Shown: positions 25,341-33,364 of the stretch, one piece after another
Position numbering within the stretch: the first letter of the stretch is position 1
Layout: each line of letters opens with the position of its first letter
From: Paenibacillus sp. FSL K6-1330
GTDB lineage: Bacteria; Bacillota; Bacilli; Paenibacillales; Paenibacillaceae
DNA: 64,000 nt
Direction: 5' to 3'
Assembly (NCBI RefSeq): GCF_037976825.1
Contig: NZ_CP150269.1
Coordinates: 2,865,501-2,929,500, forward strand
Notes under the pieces: generated by a model
What the model was told of the DNA's origin: nothing
The model's input: only the letters and a program-made list of their open reading frames with translations
Database searches by the model: none
Translations under genes and position numbers: made by a program

Positions 25341-26939
25341 ATGAAAAAATGGTTAAAAGGCAGTTTCTGTATCATTATTAGCAGCGCAATTCTGTTAGCC
25401 GGGTGCAGCACGGGCAATAAAACGAATCATGCTGGGAATGAAAGTGGGGGAGAACCGAAAAATTTCAATACTAGCGGCTACCCGATTGTAGGTGAGAAAA
25501 TCACGTTGACGATGATGGGGGCGAAAGCGGCCATTCACGGGCCTTGGGAGGACATGGTATTATTTAAGGAAATGGAAGAAATGACAAATATCCATTTTAA
25601 TTTCAATACACCTCCAGCAGCTAACTATCAAGAGGCTAAGAATTTGGCGTTCGCAAGCCAGCAATTGCCGGATGTGTTTTTCAACGCTGGTCTTACACCT
25701 GACGATGAAGTTACATACGGCAGCCAAGGTTATCTGGTTCCGCTGGAAGGATTGATCGAGGAGTACGCGCCGAATTTCAATAAACTCATGAAGGATAATC
25801 CGGATATCAAAAAGTCGATCACCACCGTGGACGGGCATATCTACTCCCTTCCGCTCATTATCGATGAGCCTCGTGCGTTCGTTCCGAGCAGATTGTGGCT
25901 GAACGGGGACTGGATGGAGAGTTTGGGGATTACAACGGAGCCAACGACTACGGATGAACTGTATGAGCTGCTGAAGCGGTTCAAGAACGAAGACCCCAAC
26001 AAGAACGGCAAAAATGACGAAATTCCGATATCCAGTGAGAAACTGGGAGGCTTCCAGAGCGTGCTGCTGCCAGCATTCGGCTTGCTTGGCCGTGAAGTGG
26101 AGGTAAAGGACGGGAAGGTCCGCTTTAATCCGGTGCAGGATCAGTACAAGGAATATCTCACTTACTTAAACAAACTGTTCACAGAGAAGCTGATGGATGA
26201 GGAAACCTTTGTACAGACGTCCCAGCAAATGACGGCCAAAGGCAATTCGAACCAAATCGGTGCTTTCCCACATTCATCTCCAGATCTCGTCCTGAAGGTG
26301 GATAAACCGGAAGACAATTTGAAGCACCCCATGCTTGGGACGCTGACCAGTCCGGTCAACAGCGAGAAGCTGGCGATGAAATCATCGAAAATTCGCCGCG
26401 GTACATTCGCGATTACGAGTCAGAATAAGTATCCTGAGGCAACGATGCGGTGGGTCGATTATTTGTACTCCTCCGAAGGCAGCAAGCTCGGGATTTACGG
26501 AAACAGCATCAAATGGCTGGATGACGCCAAAACGAAGTGGGAGTTCGATTTTCCTGAAGGAATGAACAGTGAGGAATATCGGGCGAAGTTAACCCCGGAC
26601 TGTGGCGGACAGCTGCCATTGATCAAGGAAAGAAAATTTGACGCTATGCGTGATAACGGCAAAGGGCCGGATTATAACAAAATGGTGGATGAGAAGTTGA
26701 ACCCTTATGCGGTTCAGGCATACCCCGATGTGTATTTCAGCAATGATGAGCAAAAAAGGCTGAATATCATTAAGACGGACATTAAAACCTATGTCGATCA
26801 AATGGAAGCGAAGTTTGTCGTTGGCCAGGAGCCGCTCACGAAGTGGGACGATTATGTGAAGATGATTAACAAGATGGGTCTGGATGAAATGCTGAAGATC
26901 TATCAGGATGCCTATGACCGCTGGAACAAGTCGGAATAA
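25341..26939 (+). CDS. Extracellular solute-binding lipoprotein, LplA-like
   Basis: 532 residues. Lipoprotein signal with lipobox LLAGC (Cys22), then a Gly/Asn/Glu-rich linker and a large type 1 carbohydrate-binding protein: ITLTMMGAKAAIHGPWEDMVLFKEMEEMTNIHFNF, LPDVFFNAGLTPDDEV and FKNEDPNKNGKNDEIPIS are typical of LplA-type proteins of Paenibacillus. It captures an oligosaccharide or glycoside outside the membrane and feeds the two permeases. No glycosidase gene is adjacent, so the sugar cannot be guessed. The start has GAGAGGGG upstream. Confidence 0.92.
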   Translation: MKKWLKGSFCIIISSAILLAGCSTGNKTNHAGNESGGEPKNFNTSGYPIVGEKITLTMMGAKAAIHGPWEDMVLFKEMEEMTNIHFNFNTPPAANYQEAKNLAFASQQLPDVFFNAGLTPDDEVTYGSQGYLVPLEGLIEEYAPNFNKLMKDNPDIKKSITTVDGHIYSLPLIIDEPRAFVPSRLWLNGDWMESLGITTEPTTTDELYELLKRFKNEDPNKNGKNDEIPISSEKLGGFQSVLLPAFGLLGREVEVKDGKVRFNPVQDQYKEYLTYLNKLFTEKLMDEETFVQTSQQMTAKGNSNQIGAFPHSSPDLVLKVDKPEDNLKHPMLGTLTSPVNSEKLAMKSSKIRRGTFAITSQNKYPEATMRWVDYLYSSEGSKLGIYGNSIKWLDDAKTKWEFDFPEGMNSEEYRAKLTPDCGGQLPLIKERKFDAMRDNGKGPDYNKMVDEKLNPYAVQAYPDVYFSNDEQKRLNIIKTDIKTYVDQMEAKFVVGQEPLTKWDDYVKMINKMGLDEMLKIYQDAYDRWNKSE

Positions 26940-27090
26940 TTAGGATGAAGAACCGTGATTCATGATTTTATTTCAGGTTAATTTATTTAGTGTCACGGAA
27001 GTATTTCCATACCGGATTGGCTACCATAAGGCTAGTCGAGTGCGATCGGCACCCGCATTATAAAATGACTACCATTCTGGAGGGATAAAC

Positions 27091-27483
27091 ATATTTCACT
27101 ATACGGTAGAAACGGATAAGTCAGTAGACGATGCCATTGCTGCATTGGAACAAGCGTTGGCCGAAGAGAAGTTCGGTGTGCTATGGCGATTCAGCATTCA
27201 AGACAAATTGAATGAGAAGGGCATCGAGTTTGATCAGAAGTACGAAATACTGGAGGTATGCAATCCGGTTGAGGCGAAAAAAGTGTTGAGCGAGAATGAC
27301 TTGGCCGGGTATTTCCTGCCTTGTAAAATCGCCGTTTATGAGTTGGAAGGGGGAACGAAGATCGGACTCCCGAGACCCACGGCGCTTATTGGCATGGTGG
27401 AGAATGAATCCTTTGAATCCCTGCGGGGCATTGCCCAGGATGTGGAGAAACGGCTTATCGCTTGTATCGATAATAGCAAATAA
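27091..27483 (+). CDS. DUF302 domain protein with apparent ATA start codon
   Basis: About 130 residues. The DUF302 core is clear: FGVLWRFSIQDKLNEKGIEFDQKYEILEVCNPVEAKKVL and YFLPCKIAVYELEGGTKIGLPRPTALIGM. The family N-terminus (FHYTVETDKSVDDAIAALEQ) is present in frame from 27094, and a perfect SD GGAGGG (27079-27084) stands six bases before an ATA at 27091 where an ATG is expected. The only other in-frame candidate is TTG 27145, which would remove a conserved helix. Either the start is mutated (ATG to ATA), or ATA is used weakly, or the base is wrong. The function of DUF302 is not established. Confidence 0.7.
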   Translation: MFHYTVETDKSVDDAIAALEQALAEEKFGVLWRFSIQDKLNEKGIEFDQKYEILEVCNPVEAKKVLSENDLAGYFLPCKIAVYELEGGTKIGLPRPTALIGMVENESFESLRGIAQDVEKRLIACIDNSK

Positions 27484-27568
27484 ATTCTCGCATTTGGCGT
27501 GAGTGAAAAAGGATGCCGGCACGTTTGTGCTCTGAACGATCAAGTTGATTACATCCATGGCATTTTAC

Positions 27569-27616
27569 AGAAGAGGCCACCTTCTAAATGCTCTGACAGA
27601 AGGTGAAGCCTCTTCT
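27569..27616 (+). terminator. Long hairpin after the DUF302 gene
   Basis: AGAAGAGGC and CACCTTCT pair with AGAAGGTG and GCCTCTTCT around a 12-base loop. There is no continuous T-run, but it is very stable and probably ends the DUF302 transcript. Confidence 0.6.
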
Positions 27617-27703
27617 GCTTCTATATAAAGGGTTACAACCTGCAGACTATCATGTTGCTCCATTTATCAGCGGTTTACGGTCTTTTCCTGTGGCGTACAT
27701 TCA

Positions 27704-27732
27704 TTGACAGAACACGGGTCTGGTGGTATCCT
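27704..27732 (+). promoter_or_regulatory. Promoter of the MATE leader
   Basis: TTGACA (27704-27709), a 17-base spacer and TATCCT (27727-27732). The transcript would start near 27739 and pass through about 140 bases of structured leader before the MATE gene. Confidence 0.6.
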
Positions 27733-27762
27733 CCAATCAAAGACGGGGTTTATCCGGATCAA

Positions 27763-27801
27763 ATGAATCAATCCGTATTTGTCCCCTTGGCGAGGGAGTG
27801 A
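27763..27801 (+). CDS. Possible 12-codon leader ORF (MNQSVFVPLARE)
   Basis: ATG to TGA within the MATE leader. The SD is weak (GGGG is 14 bases away, GGA only four), so translation is uncertain. Its end overlaps the GGGAG/CTCCC hairpin. Confidence 0.25.
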   Translation: MNQSVFVPLARE

Positions 27802-27857
27802 GCTCTCCCAAGCGGAACGGTTACGGCAGCCATTTCTAAATACCGTAAGCCTTTAAG

Positions 27858-27880
27858 CTCTTCGCATGAAGAGTTTTTTT
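27858..27880 (+). terminator. Intrinsic terminator in the MATE leader
   Basis: CTCTTC (27858-27863), loop GCAT, GAAGAG (27868-27873), then TTTTTTT. It lies only 34 to about 100 bases before the possible MATE starts. Confidence 0.85.
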
Positions 27881-27914
27881 CTTTTATATTACAACGAAAA
27901 GAATGTGATGACAG

Positions 27915-29300
27915 ATGTTGGTTCGATTACGAACCCAAATGAACGGCTTGCTTCAACAGCATTTATCCGGGGAGTCGATGGACTACCGGCAGATTTTCGC
28001 TTTATTTTTCCCGATATTGATCGACCAGGCATTCATCATCGGGTTGAACCTGGTCAATACGGCCATGATCAGTTCTTCGGGCGTATCGGCGGTCAGCGCC
28101 GTGAACATGGTGGACTCCCTGAACATCTTCCTGATCAATGTGTTCGTAGCGGTGGCAACCGGGGGCACCGTCGTTGTCGCGCAGTATAAGGGAAGCGGCA
28201 ATGCCTTGATGGTATCCCGCGCTTCTGCGGCCACCGTTACATCGGTGGCGATGATCGCTTTAGCGATCGCGCTGCTGATCATTGGGCTTCACCAGCCGAT
28301 GCTGAATCTGCTATTTGGCTCAGCGTCTCCCGAGGTGCTGGAGAGTGCGCGGGTTTATCTGATCGGAAGCAGCACTTCCTTCATCGGAATTGCCATCGTG
28401 CAGGCCGTTTGCGGCGCGCTGCGGGGGATCGGAAAGACCCGCGCTTCACTTGCATTGTCGTTAATTATGAACCTGCTCTACGTTCTGCTGAACATCGTAT
28501 TCATCACCCTGTTGAATATGGGCGTTATGGGCATGACGCTGGCGATTAACATCGCCCGTTTTGCCGGTGCGGCCTGCGCGCTCTACTATCTGTTCAGAGT
28601 GGATGCAACGCTGCATATCCGTCTACGGGATTTGTTTCACTTCCCTGTATCCATGCTGCGCAAAATTATGTTTATCGGACTTCCGTTTGCAGCTGAGCAG
28701 ATGTTTTTTAACGGGGGAAAGCTCTTAACTCAAGTGTTTATTGTCAGCTTGGGTACGTACGCCATTGCAACGAATGCGATCGGGTCTTCGCTTGCGGCCG
28801 TTTTCCAAATTCCAGCCAGTGCGTTGTCCTTAACGATTGTGACCGTCGTCGGTCAATGCATTGGTCGCGGAAATATAGCGGATGCGCGCAAGTTCATCAA
28901 ATCTTTTCTATGGCTGGGTGCAATCTCGCTGGCCTTGATGGGTTTGATTTTGATGCCGCTCTACCGGCCGTTGGTCGGGCTGTTTAACCCGCCTCCGGAA
29001 ATCGTGAACGATCTGTTCGTGGTGCTGTTGATTAACACCCTTGTACAGGTTCCGTTATGGTCGATAAGCTTTATTCTGCCTTCGGCGCTGCGTGCGGCGG
29101 GCGACTCGCGTTTTACCTCGATCACTTCGATGCTGACCATGTGGCTGTTCCGGGTGATTCTCGGTTATATTATGGGGATCGTTCTGGGTTGGAGCATTCT
29201 CGGCGTATGGCTGGCCATGAACTGTGAATGGGGCGTAAGGGGAGCGGTCTTCCTATGGCGCTTCCGCGGCAAGAAATGGTATGCGCACAAGCTGATTTAA
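27915..29300 (+). CDS. MATE-family efflux transporter
   Basis: Up to 461 residues with 12 predicted membrane segments in two homologous halves. Diagnostic strings are FFPILIDQAFIIGLNLVNTAMISSSGVSAVSAVNMVDSLN and, in the second half, MFIGLPFAAEQMFFNGGKLLTQVFIVSLG. MATE pumps export cationic drugs or metabolites using Na+ or H+ gradients. The start is uncertain: 27915 and 27942 lack good SDs, and 27978 has GGGGAG but only three bases away. It follows a structured leader with a terminator and is a single gene. Confidence 0.88.
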   Translation: MLVRLRTQMNGLLQQHLSGESMDYRQIFALFFPILIDQAFIIGLNLVNTAMISSSGVSAVSAVNMVDSLNIFLINVFVAVATGGTVVVAQYKGSGNALMVSRASAATVTSVAMIALAIALLIIGLHQPMLNLLFGSASPEVLESARVYLIGSSTSFIGIAIVQAVCGALRGIGKTRASLALSLIMNLLYVLLNIVFITLLNMGVMGMTLAINIARFAGAACALYYLFRVDATLHIRLRDLFHFPVSMLRKIMFIGLPFAAEQMFFNGGKLLTQVFIVSLGTYAIATNAIGSSLAAVFQIPASALSLTIVTVVGQCIGRGNIADARKFIKSFLWLGAISLALMGLILMPLYRPLVGLFNPPPEIVNDLFVVLLINTLVQVPLWSISFILPSALRAAGDSRFTSITSMLTMWLFRVILGYIMGIVLGWSILGVWLAMNCEWGVRGAVFLWRFRGKKWYAHKLI

Positions 29301-29323
29301 GCTATTATTCATTTAATATTAAG

Positions 29324-29360
29324 CAAAAAAAAGGCTCCCGTTCTTCGGGGCCTTTTTTTG
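29324..29360. terminator. Bidirectional intrinsic terminator
   Basis: AAAAAAAGGCTCCCG pairs with CGGGGCCTTTTTTT. It separates the MATE gene from the converging CoA-disulfide reductase gene. Confidence 0.9.
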
Positions 29361-29416
29361 CATGTTTTCATATTATGCATGTCTTCTTATGCATCAGACA
29401 GATGATACAAAGCCAA

Positions 29417-31069
29417 TTATGACGGCTTATAAACCGATGCGTACGTTTTCCAGCCGCCGTCCAGGTTCTTAACGCTGAATCCATGCTCTGCCAAAATACG
29501 TGCGGCCAAATATCCACGCAGCCCAACCTGGCAGGTAACGTACAGGGTTTCATTCTCCGGCAATTCCTTCAGCCGGCTGCGCAGATCGTTAAGCGGAATG
29601 TTAATGGAACCGTGGATATAACCTGCGTCCCTCTCTTTAGGTTCACGGACGTCGATCAAGATGGCGCCGTTTTCAACCAGGTCGTCGATTTCATGCCATT
29701 GTACCGTTTCAACCAAGCCATCCATGATGTTGGCGGCAACATATCCGGCATAGTTTACCGGGTCTTTGGCGGAGGAATAAGGGGGCGCGTAAGATAGCTC
29801 CAGTTCCGTCAAGTCCCAAACGCTCAGATTCCCCTTGATCGCTGTAGCAATGACATCGATTCGCTTATCCACGCCATCTGCTCCAATCGCTTGCGCCCCA
29901 TAGATTTGACCTGTTTCCGGATGGAATAACAGCTTCAAGGAGATGGGATACGCCCCGGGGTAGTACCCGGCATGCGACGAGGGGTGAATATGGATAGCTT
30001 GATAAGGTGCATTCATCTGCTTGAGACGTTTTTCATTGATACCCGTAGTCGCGACCGTCAGCTCAAAGACCTTGGCAATCGACGAACCGAGCGTACCCTT
30101 GTAGCTATTGTTTTTACCATAGATATGATCTGCAACAAGGCGTCCTTGCCGGTTGGCAGGACCTGCGAGCGGAATAAAGGCCTGGCTCTGCAAAACGAAA
30201 TCCTTCACTTCGATGGCATCGCCGATCGCATAGATGTTCGGATCAGCCGTCTGCAAATACTCGTTCACTCGAATCCCCCCGCGATCATTGACAGGAAGAG
30301 CTGCATCTACCGCCAGTACATTCTCGGGACGAACACCAATAGAAAGCAAAATCATATCGGTTGTTATTTGTTTCCCGCTGGAAAGTTCAATTCGTTGTCC
30401 GCCGTCATGGAATGCCCGAACACCATCCTCAAGTATTAAACGGACTCCTTTTTCCTTAAGATGCGAATGGACGATAGCAGCCATCTCGTAGTCGAGAGGA
30501 GCCATAACCTGATTAGCCATTTCAATGACAGTCACCTGAATGCCGCGATCGGCCAGATTCTCCGCCATCTCAAGTCCGATAAACCCGCCGCCAACAACAA
30601 CGGCTTCCTTGGGGTTGTCATTATCTACAAATTGTTTGATTCGGTCCGTGTCCGGGATATTGCGCAATGTGAATACGTTGCGAGATTCCGACAGGCCGGG
30701 AATATCCGGCACAATCGGCTTCGCTCCGGGCGACAGGATCAGGTAATCATAACTCTCCGTGTAGGTTTCTCCGGTTTTAAGGTTTTTAATCGTAACCATC
30801 TTCTCATCACGCTGAATGGACGTAACTTCACTTAGATTCCGTATATCCAGCTGATATCGGCTGCTGAGGCCGGGTACGGTTTGAACCATTAGTTTATTGC
30901 GATCCTGTATAGTTTCTCCTATATAATAGGGCAGGCCGCAGTTGGCAAACGAAATATATTCACCGCGTTCTACTAAAATAATGGTAGAGCTCTCATCCAA
31001 TCTCCGTAGTCTGGCTGCTGCCGAGGCCCCTCCAGCTACGCCGCCGACAATGACGATTTTTTTGCTCAT
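29417..31069 (-). CDS. CoA-disulfide reductase with C-terminal rhodanese domain (CoADR-RHD)
   Basis: 550 residues. FAD-binding IVIVGGVAGGASAAARLRR, active-site SFANCGLPYYIG with Cys44, a second NAD(P)H Rossmann motif VVVGGGFIGLEMAENL, and FAD site IYAIGDAIEVKD. The C-terminal rhodanese (about 455-550) has the catalytic loop TCQVGLRGYLAA. The enzyme reduces CoA disulfide or CoA persulfide and passes or removes sulfane sulfur. It is divergent from the CstR gene, and a CstR-type palindrome (31115-31130) overlaps its probable -10, so it belongs to the same sulfide/persulfide regulon. Confidence 0.93.
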   Translation of the reverse strand: MSKKIVIVGGVAGGASAAARLRRLDESSTIILVERGEYISFANCGLPYYIGETIQDRNKLMVQTVPGLSSRYQLDIRNLSEVTSIQRDEKMVTIKNLKTGETYTESYDYLILSPGAKPIVPDIPGLSESRNVFTLRNIPDTDRIKQFVDNDNPKEAVVVGGGFIGLEMAENLADRGIQVTVIEMANQVMAPLDYEMAAIVHSHLKEKGVRLILEDGVRAFHDGGQRIELSSGKQITTDMILLSIGVRPENVLAVDAALPVNDRGGIRVNEYLQTADPNIYAIGDAIEVKDFVLQSQAFIPLAGPANRQGRLVADHIYGKNNSYKGTLGSSIAKVFELTVATTGINEKRLKQMNAPYQAIHIHPSSHAGYYPGAYPISLKLLFHPETGQIYGAQAIGADGVDKRIDVIATAIKGNLSVWDLTELELSYAPPYSSAKDPVNYAGYVAANIMDGLVETVQWHEIDDLVENGAILIDVREPKERDAGYIHGSINIPLNDLRSRLKELPENETLYVTCQVGLRGYLAARILAEHGFSVKNLDGGWKTYASVYKPS

Positions 31070-31114
31070 GGTCTATTCCTCCCTGAATTGGCGTATATTA
31101 TGAATTGAATTTGC

Positions 31115-31130
31115 ATACCCTATGGGGTAT
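31115..31130. promoter_or_regulatory. CstR-type operator for the CoADR gene
   Basis: ATACCCTATGGGGTAT, a near-perfect palindrome overlapping a minus-strand TATGAT at 31134-31129. Confidence 0.75.
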
Positions 31131-31227
31131 CATAACATATAGCAGCCATGCTGTGTGTGACAAATATCAAACAGGATAAAACAAGTGGTGAACAGACTAG
31201 TCGTTATGGATATGTGGCATCACACAC

Positions 31228-31256
31228 TTGACAATATACCCTATGGGGTATATATT
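31228..31256 (+). promoter_or_regulatory. Promoter of the cstR gene with operator in the spacer
   Basis: TTGACA (31228-31233), 17-base spacer, TATATT (31251-31256). The spacer holds ATACCCTATGGGGTAT (31236-31251), so the repressor would directly block polymerase and regulate its own gene. Confidence 0.85.
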
Positions 31257-31327
31257 AATATCATGTAAAACAATATGGATTCTAGGTTAAATATCATAAC
31301 AAAGTATATGGACAGGAGGGATTCGAG

Positions 31328-31588
31328 ATGGATTACAATGATCAGATGAAGAATCGGGTGAAACGCATCGAAGGTCAACTGCGCGGCATCCTGAAGATGA
31401 TGGAGGAGAACAAGGATTGCAAGGACGTGATCACCCAGCTTTCGGCAACACGGACGGCAATAGATCGCACGATAGGCGTCGTAGTCAGCTCAAACCTTGT
31501 CGAGTGCGTACAGAAAGCCGAAGAGAGCGGGCAGGACACAGAGAAGCTTGTGGTAGAAGCGGTAAATCTGCTCGTAAGAAGCAGATAA
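31328..31588 (+). CDS. cstR: CsoR-family persulfide-sensing repressor, CstR type
   Basis: 86-residue all-helical DUF156 protein (RVKRIEGQLRGILKMMEENKDCKDVITQLSATRTAIDR). Cys31 and Cys60 are exactly at the two CstR positions; the histidine of the copper-sensing CsoR proteins is replaced (SSNLVEC instead of the usual HxxxC context). This favours reaction with persulfides over Cu(I) binding. Its genomic setting of rhodanese, TusA and dioxygenase genes and the palindromic operators support the CstR call. ACAGGAGGG lies upstream. Confidence 0.9.
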   Translation: MDYNDQMKNRVKRIEGQLRGILKMMEENKDCKDVITQLSATRTAIDRTIGVVVSSNLVECVQKAEESGQDTEKLVVEAVNLLVRSR

Positions 31589-31638
31589 TCGAAGGACCTA
31601 ACGCTTTGATCCATATCAAGATGGAAACTACAACATGA

Positions 31639-31681
31639 TTGACACGACATTCAATATCATTTAATATACCCCTATGGGTAT
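31639..31681 (+). promoter_or_regulatory. Promoter and CstR-type operator for the tusA operon
   Basis: TTGACA (31639-31644), 17-base spacer, TAATAT (31662-31667). ATACCCCTATGGGTAT (31666-31681) overlaps the end of the -10 and the start site. Confidence 0.85.
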
Positions 31682-31726
31682 ATAATTTATAATATATTTT
31701 TTCATCACTTTTAAGGAGGAATTATA

Positions 31727-31954
31727 GTGAACGCGGATAAAGTATTGGATGCAACAGGCTTGGCATGTCCTATGCCAATCGTGAAAACGAAGAAAGAGAT
31801 GAAGGATATGGAACCAGGTCAAGTGCTTGAGATTCATACGACCGATCAAGGCGCGAAGAGCGATCTGGCCGCATGGGCCAAGTCGACAGGCAATGAATTG
31901 CTGGATCATCAAGAGGACGACGGTGTGTTAAAATTTTGGGTTAAAAAGGGCTAA
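31727..31954 (+). CDS. TusA-family sulfurtransferase
   Basis: 75 residues beginning at a GTG with AAGGAGG upstream. The TusA signature LDATGLACPMPIVKTKKEMKDMEPGQ carries the persulfide-forming Cys14 in CPMP. It acts as a small sulfur relay protein in the cytoplasm. It is the first gene of a run with the DsrE-family protein and two rhodaneses, behind its own CstR-type operator. A second TusA domain lies at 33365. Confidence 0.93.
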   Translation: MNADKVLDATGLACPMPIVKTKKEMKDMEPGQVLEIHTTDQGAKSDLAAWAKSTGNELLDHQEDDGVLKFWVKKG

Positions 31955-31972
31955 ATTTTTTTAAATCCCATC

Positions 31973-31987
31973 ATACCCATGGGGGTA
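31973..31987. promoter_or_regulatory. Degenerate CstR-type operator before the DsrE-family gene
   Basis: ATACCCATGGGGGTA resembles the other sites with a shorter centre. No strong promoter elements are seen around it. Confidence 0.4.
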
Positions 31988-32042
31988 AGGGTAAGGTGGA
32001 TGTCCGAATTTCATTAATCATTTCACAGGGGGAGATCATAAC

Positions 32043-32528
32043 GTGACAGAACCAAAAAAGACAACGATCGTATTATTTAGCGGCGATTATGATAAAGCCA
32101 TGGCTGCCTATATCATCGCAAACGGCGCTGCCGCGTATGACCATGAGGTAACGATATTCCACACCTTCTGGGGGTTGAACGCACTGCGTAAGGAAGAGGA
32201 TGTGCTGCTGCCTAAGAAAAAGAGTTTTATGGAGAAAATGTTCGGGAAAATGATGCCGCGCGGGTCCGATAAAATGGGACTCTCCAAAATGAATTTTGCC
32301 GGAATGGGTCCCAAAATGATTAAGGGTGTGATTAAGAAGCACAATGCCGTTCCGCTGCCGCAATTAATTGAGATGGCACAGGAGCAAGACGTGAAGTTGG
32401 TCGCATGCACCATGACGATGGATCTGTTAGGTTTGCAAAAGGAAGAATTGCTTGACGGCATTGAGTACGCGGGTGTTGCGGCGTATTTGGGTGATGCCCA
32501 GGATGGGAATGTGAACTTGTTTATCTAA
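32043..32528 (+). CDS. DsrE/DsrF/DrsH-family sulfur relay protein
   Basis: 161 residues, GTG start with GGGGGAG upstream. KTTIVLFSGDYDKAMAAYIIANGAAAYDHEVTIFHTFWGLNAL is the N-terminal DsrE-like fold; a conserved Cys lies in KLVACTMTMDLLGL and the end is YLGDAQDGNVNLFI. Such DsrE2-type proteins carry sulfur as a persulfide on that Cys and work with TusA and rhodanese. The Met/Lys-rich insert (MEKMFGKMMPRGSDKMGLSKMNF) is usual in the subfamily. Part of the tusA operon. Confidence 0.88.
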   Translation: MTEPKKTTIVLFSGDYDKAMAAYIIANGAAAYDHEVTIFHTFWGLNALRKEEDVLLPKKKSFMEKMFGKMMPRGSDKMGLSKMNFAGMGPKMIKGVIKKHNAVPLPQLIEMAQEQDVKLVACTMTMDLLGLQKEELLDGIEYAGVAAYLGDAQDGNVNLFI

Positions 32529-32571
32529 TGGAATAGAGGCGATTATGCCTCTATAAAGAGAGGAATTCAAG

Positions 32572-32931
32572 ATGAATATACTCAATATCATGTTCATTGC
32601 ACTAATTGTCCTGTTTTTCGTATGGAGAACTCTCCCGGCCAAGGGAGTCAGACAAATTACCGCGTCACAGCTGAAGCATGAGCTGAAGGACACAAACAAA
32701 CAGTTCATTGATGTCCGTACACCGGGTGAATTCAAGGGAAATCACATTCGGGGTTTTCGAAATATTCCGCTGGATCAGCTTCTGCAGTGCAGCGATTCGT
32801 TTTCCAAGGATCAGGAAGTCGTATTGATCTGCCAGAGTGGTATGCGAAGCAATAAAGCCAGCAAATCTTTGAGGAAGTCAGGTTTTAAGAAGGTGACCAA
32901 TGTCAAAGGCGGCATGAGTGCCTGGTCCTAA
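32572..32931 (+). CDS. Membrane-anchored single-domain rhodanese
   Basis: 119 residues. One N-terminal membrane segment (ILNIMFIALIVLFFVWRTL) followed by a rhodanese domain with the loop ICQSGMRSNKASK. It carries sulfane sulfur at the membrane, possibly linking uptake or export to the soluble carriers. It is 43 bases after the DsrE-family gene and 27 bases before the next rhodanese. Confidence 0.9.
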   Translation: MNILNIMFIALIVLFFVWRTLPAKGVRQITASQLKHELKDTNKQFIDVRTPGEFKGNHIRGFRNIPLDQLLQCSDSFSKDQEVVLICQSGMRSNKASKSLRKSGFKKVTNVKGGMSAWS

Positions 32932-32958
32932 ATTTGTAATAGGGAGTTGTTTATCAGC

Positions 32959-33255
32959 ATGAGAGAGATTTCTCCAAAAGCAGTTAAGCAGAAGCTGAAT
33001 GATGGGGTTATTATGAATATTATCGATGTGCGAGAAACGGAAGAAGTCGCAGAAGGGAAAATTCCGGGCGCCATCAACATTCCGCTGGGTTTGATTGAAT
33101 TTCGCAAGCAGGATCTTGATCCATCAAAGGAATATATCATGGTTTGCCGATCCGGTGGCCGCAGCGGCCGGGCAACCGAATACTTGGAGGGTCAAGGCTA
33201 TCAAGTCGTCAACATGACGGGCGGCATGCTTGCATGGGAAGGCAAAACAGAGTAG
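32959..33255 (+). CDS. Single-domain rhodanese
   Basis: 98 residues starting MREISPKAVKQKLNDG. Catalytic loop VCRSGGRSGRATEYL with an active-site Cys, and conserved NIIDVRETEEVAEGKIPGAINIPLG. Soluble thiosulfate or persulfide sulfurtransferase. It is the last gene before an intrinsic terminator, closing the tusA-dsrE-rhodanese-rhodanese operon. Confidence 0.92.
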   Translation: MREISPKAVKQKLNDGVIMNIIDVRETEEVAEGKIPGAINIPLGLIEFRKQDLDPSKEYIMVCRSGGRSGRATEYLEGQGYQVVNMTGGMLAWEGKTE

Positions 33256-33278
33256 CTGTATTCACATTGAGAAAGAAT

Positions 33279-33304
33279 AGGTGTGTTTGGCGCACCTTTT
33301 TTTT
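33279..33304 (+). terminator. Intrinsic terminator closing the tusA operon
   Basis: AGGTGTG pairs with CGCACCT across a five-base loop, then an eight-T run. Confidence 0.85.
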
Positions 33305-33333
33305 GAAATAAAATATACCCCCTGTGGTATATG
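33303..33333 (+). promoter_or_regulatory. Promoter and CstR-type operator for the TusA-rhodanese gene
   Basis: TTGAAA (33303-33308) and TATATG (33328-33333) flank ATACCCCCTGTGGTAT (33315-33330). The spacer is a little long, so the promoter assignment is tentative; the operator is clear. Confidence 0.6.
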
Positions 33334-33364
33334 AAAAATAAATATGATGGAGGTTCGATGTTAA

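Larger units (their letters stand above)
27739..27880 (+). promoter_or_regulatory. Structured leader with conditional-looking terminator upstream of the MATE gene
   Basis: Elements in order: GGGG...CCCC with inner CGGAT/ATCCG, GGGAG/CTCCC (27794-27809), GGTTACGG/CCGTAAGCC (about 27819-27852), then the intrinsic terminator CTCTTC-GCAT-GAAGAG with seven Ts (27858-27880). A 12-codon ORF (27763-27801) overlaps the first two hairpins. I could not match it to a riboswitch class I know. It is a candidate riboswitch or mini-ORF attenuator for the transporter. Confidence 0.5.
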
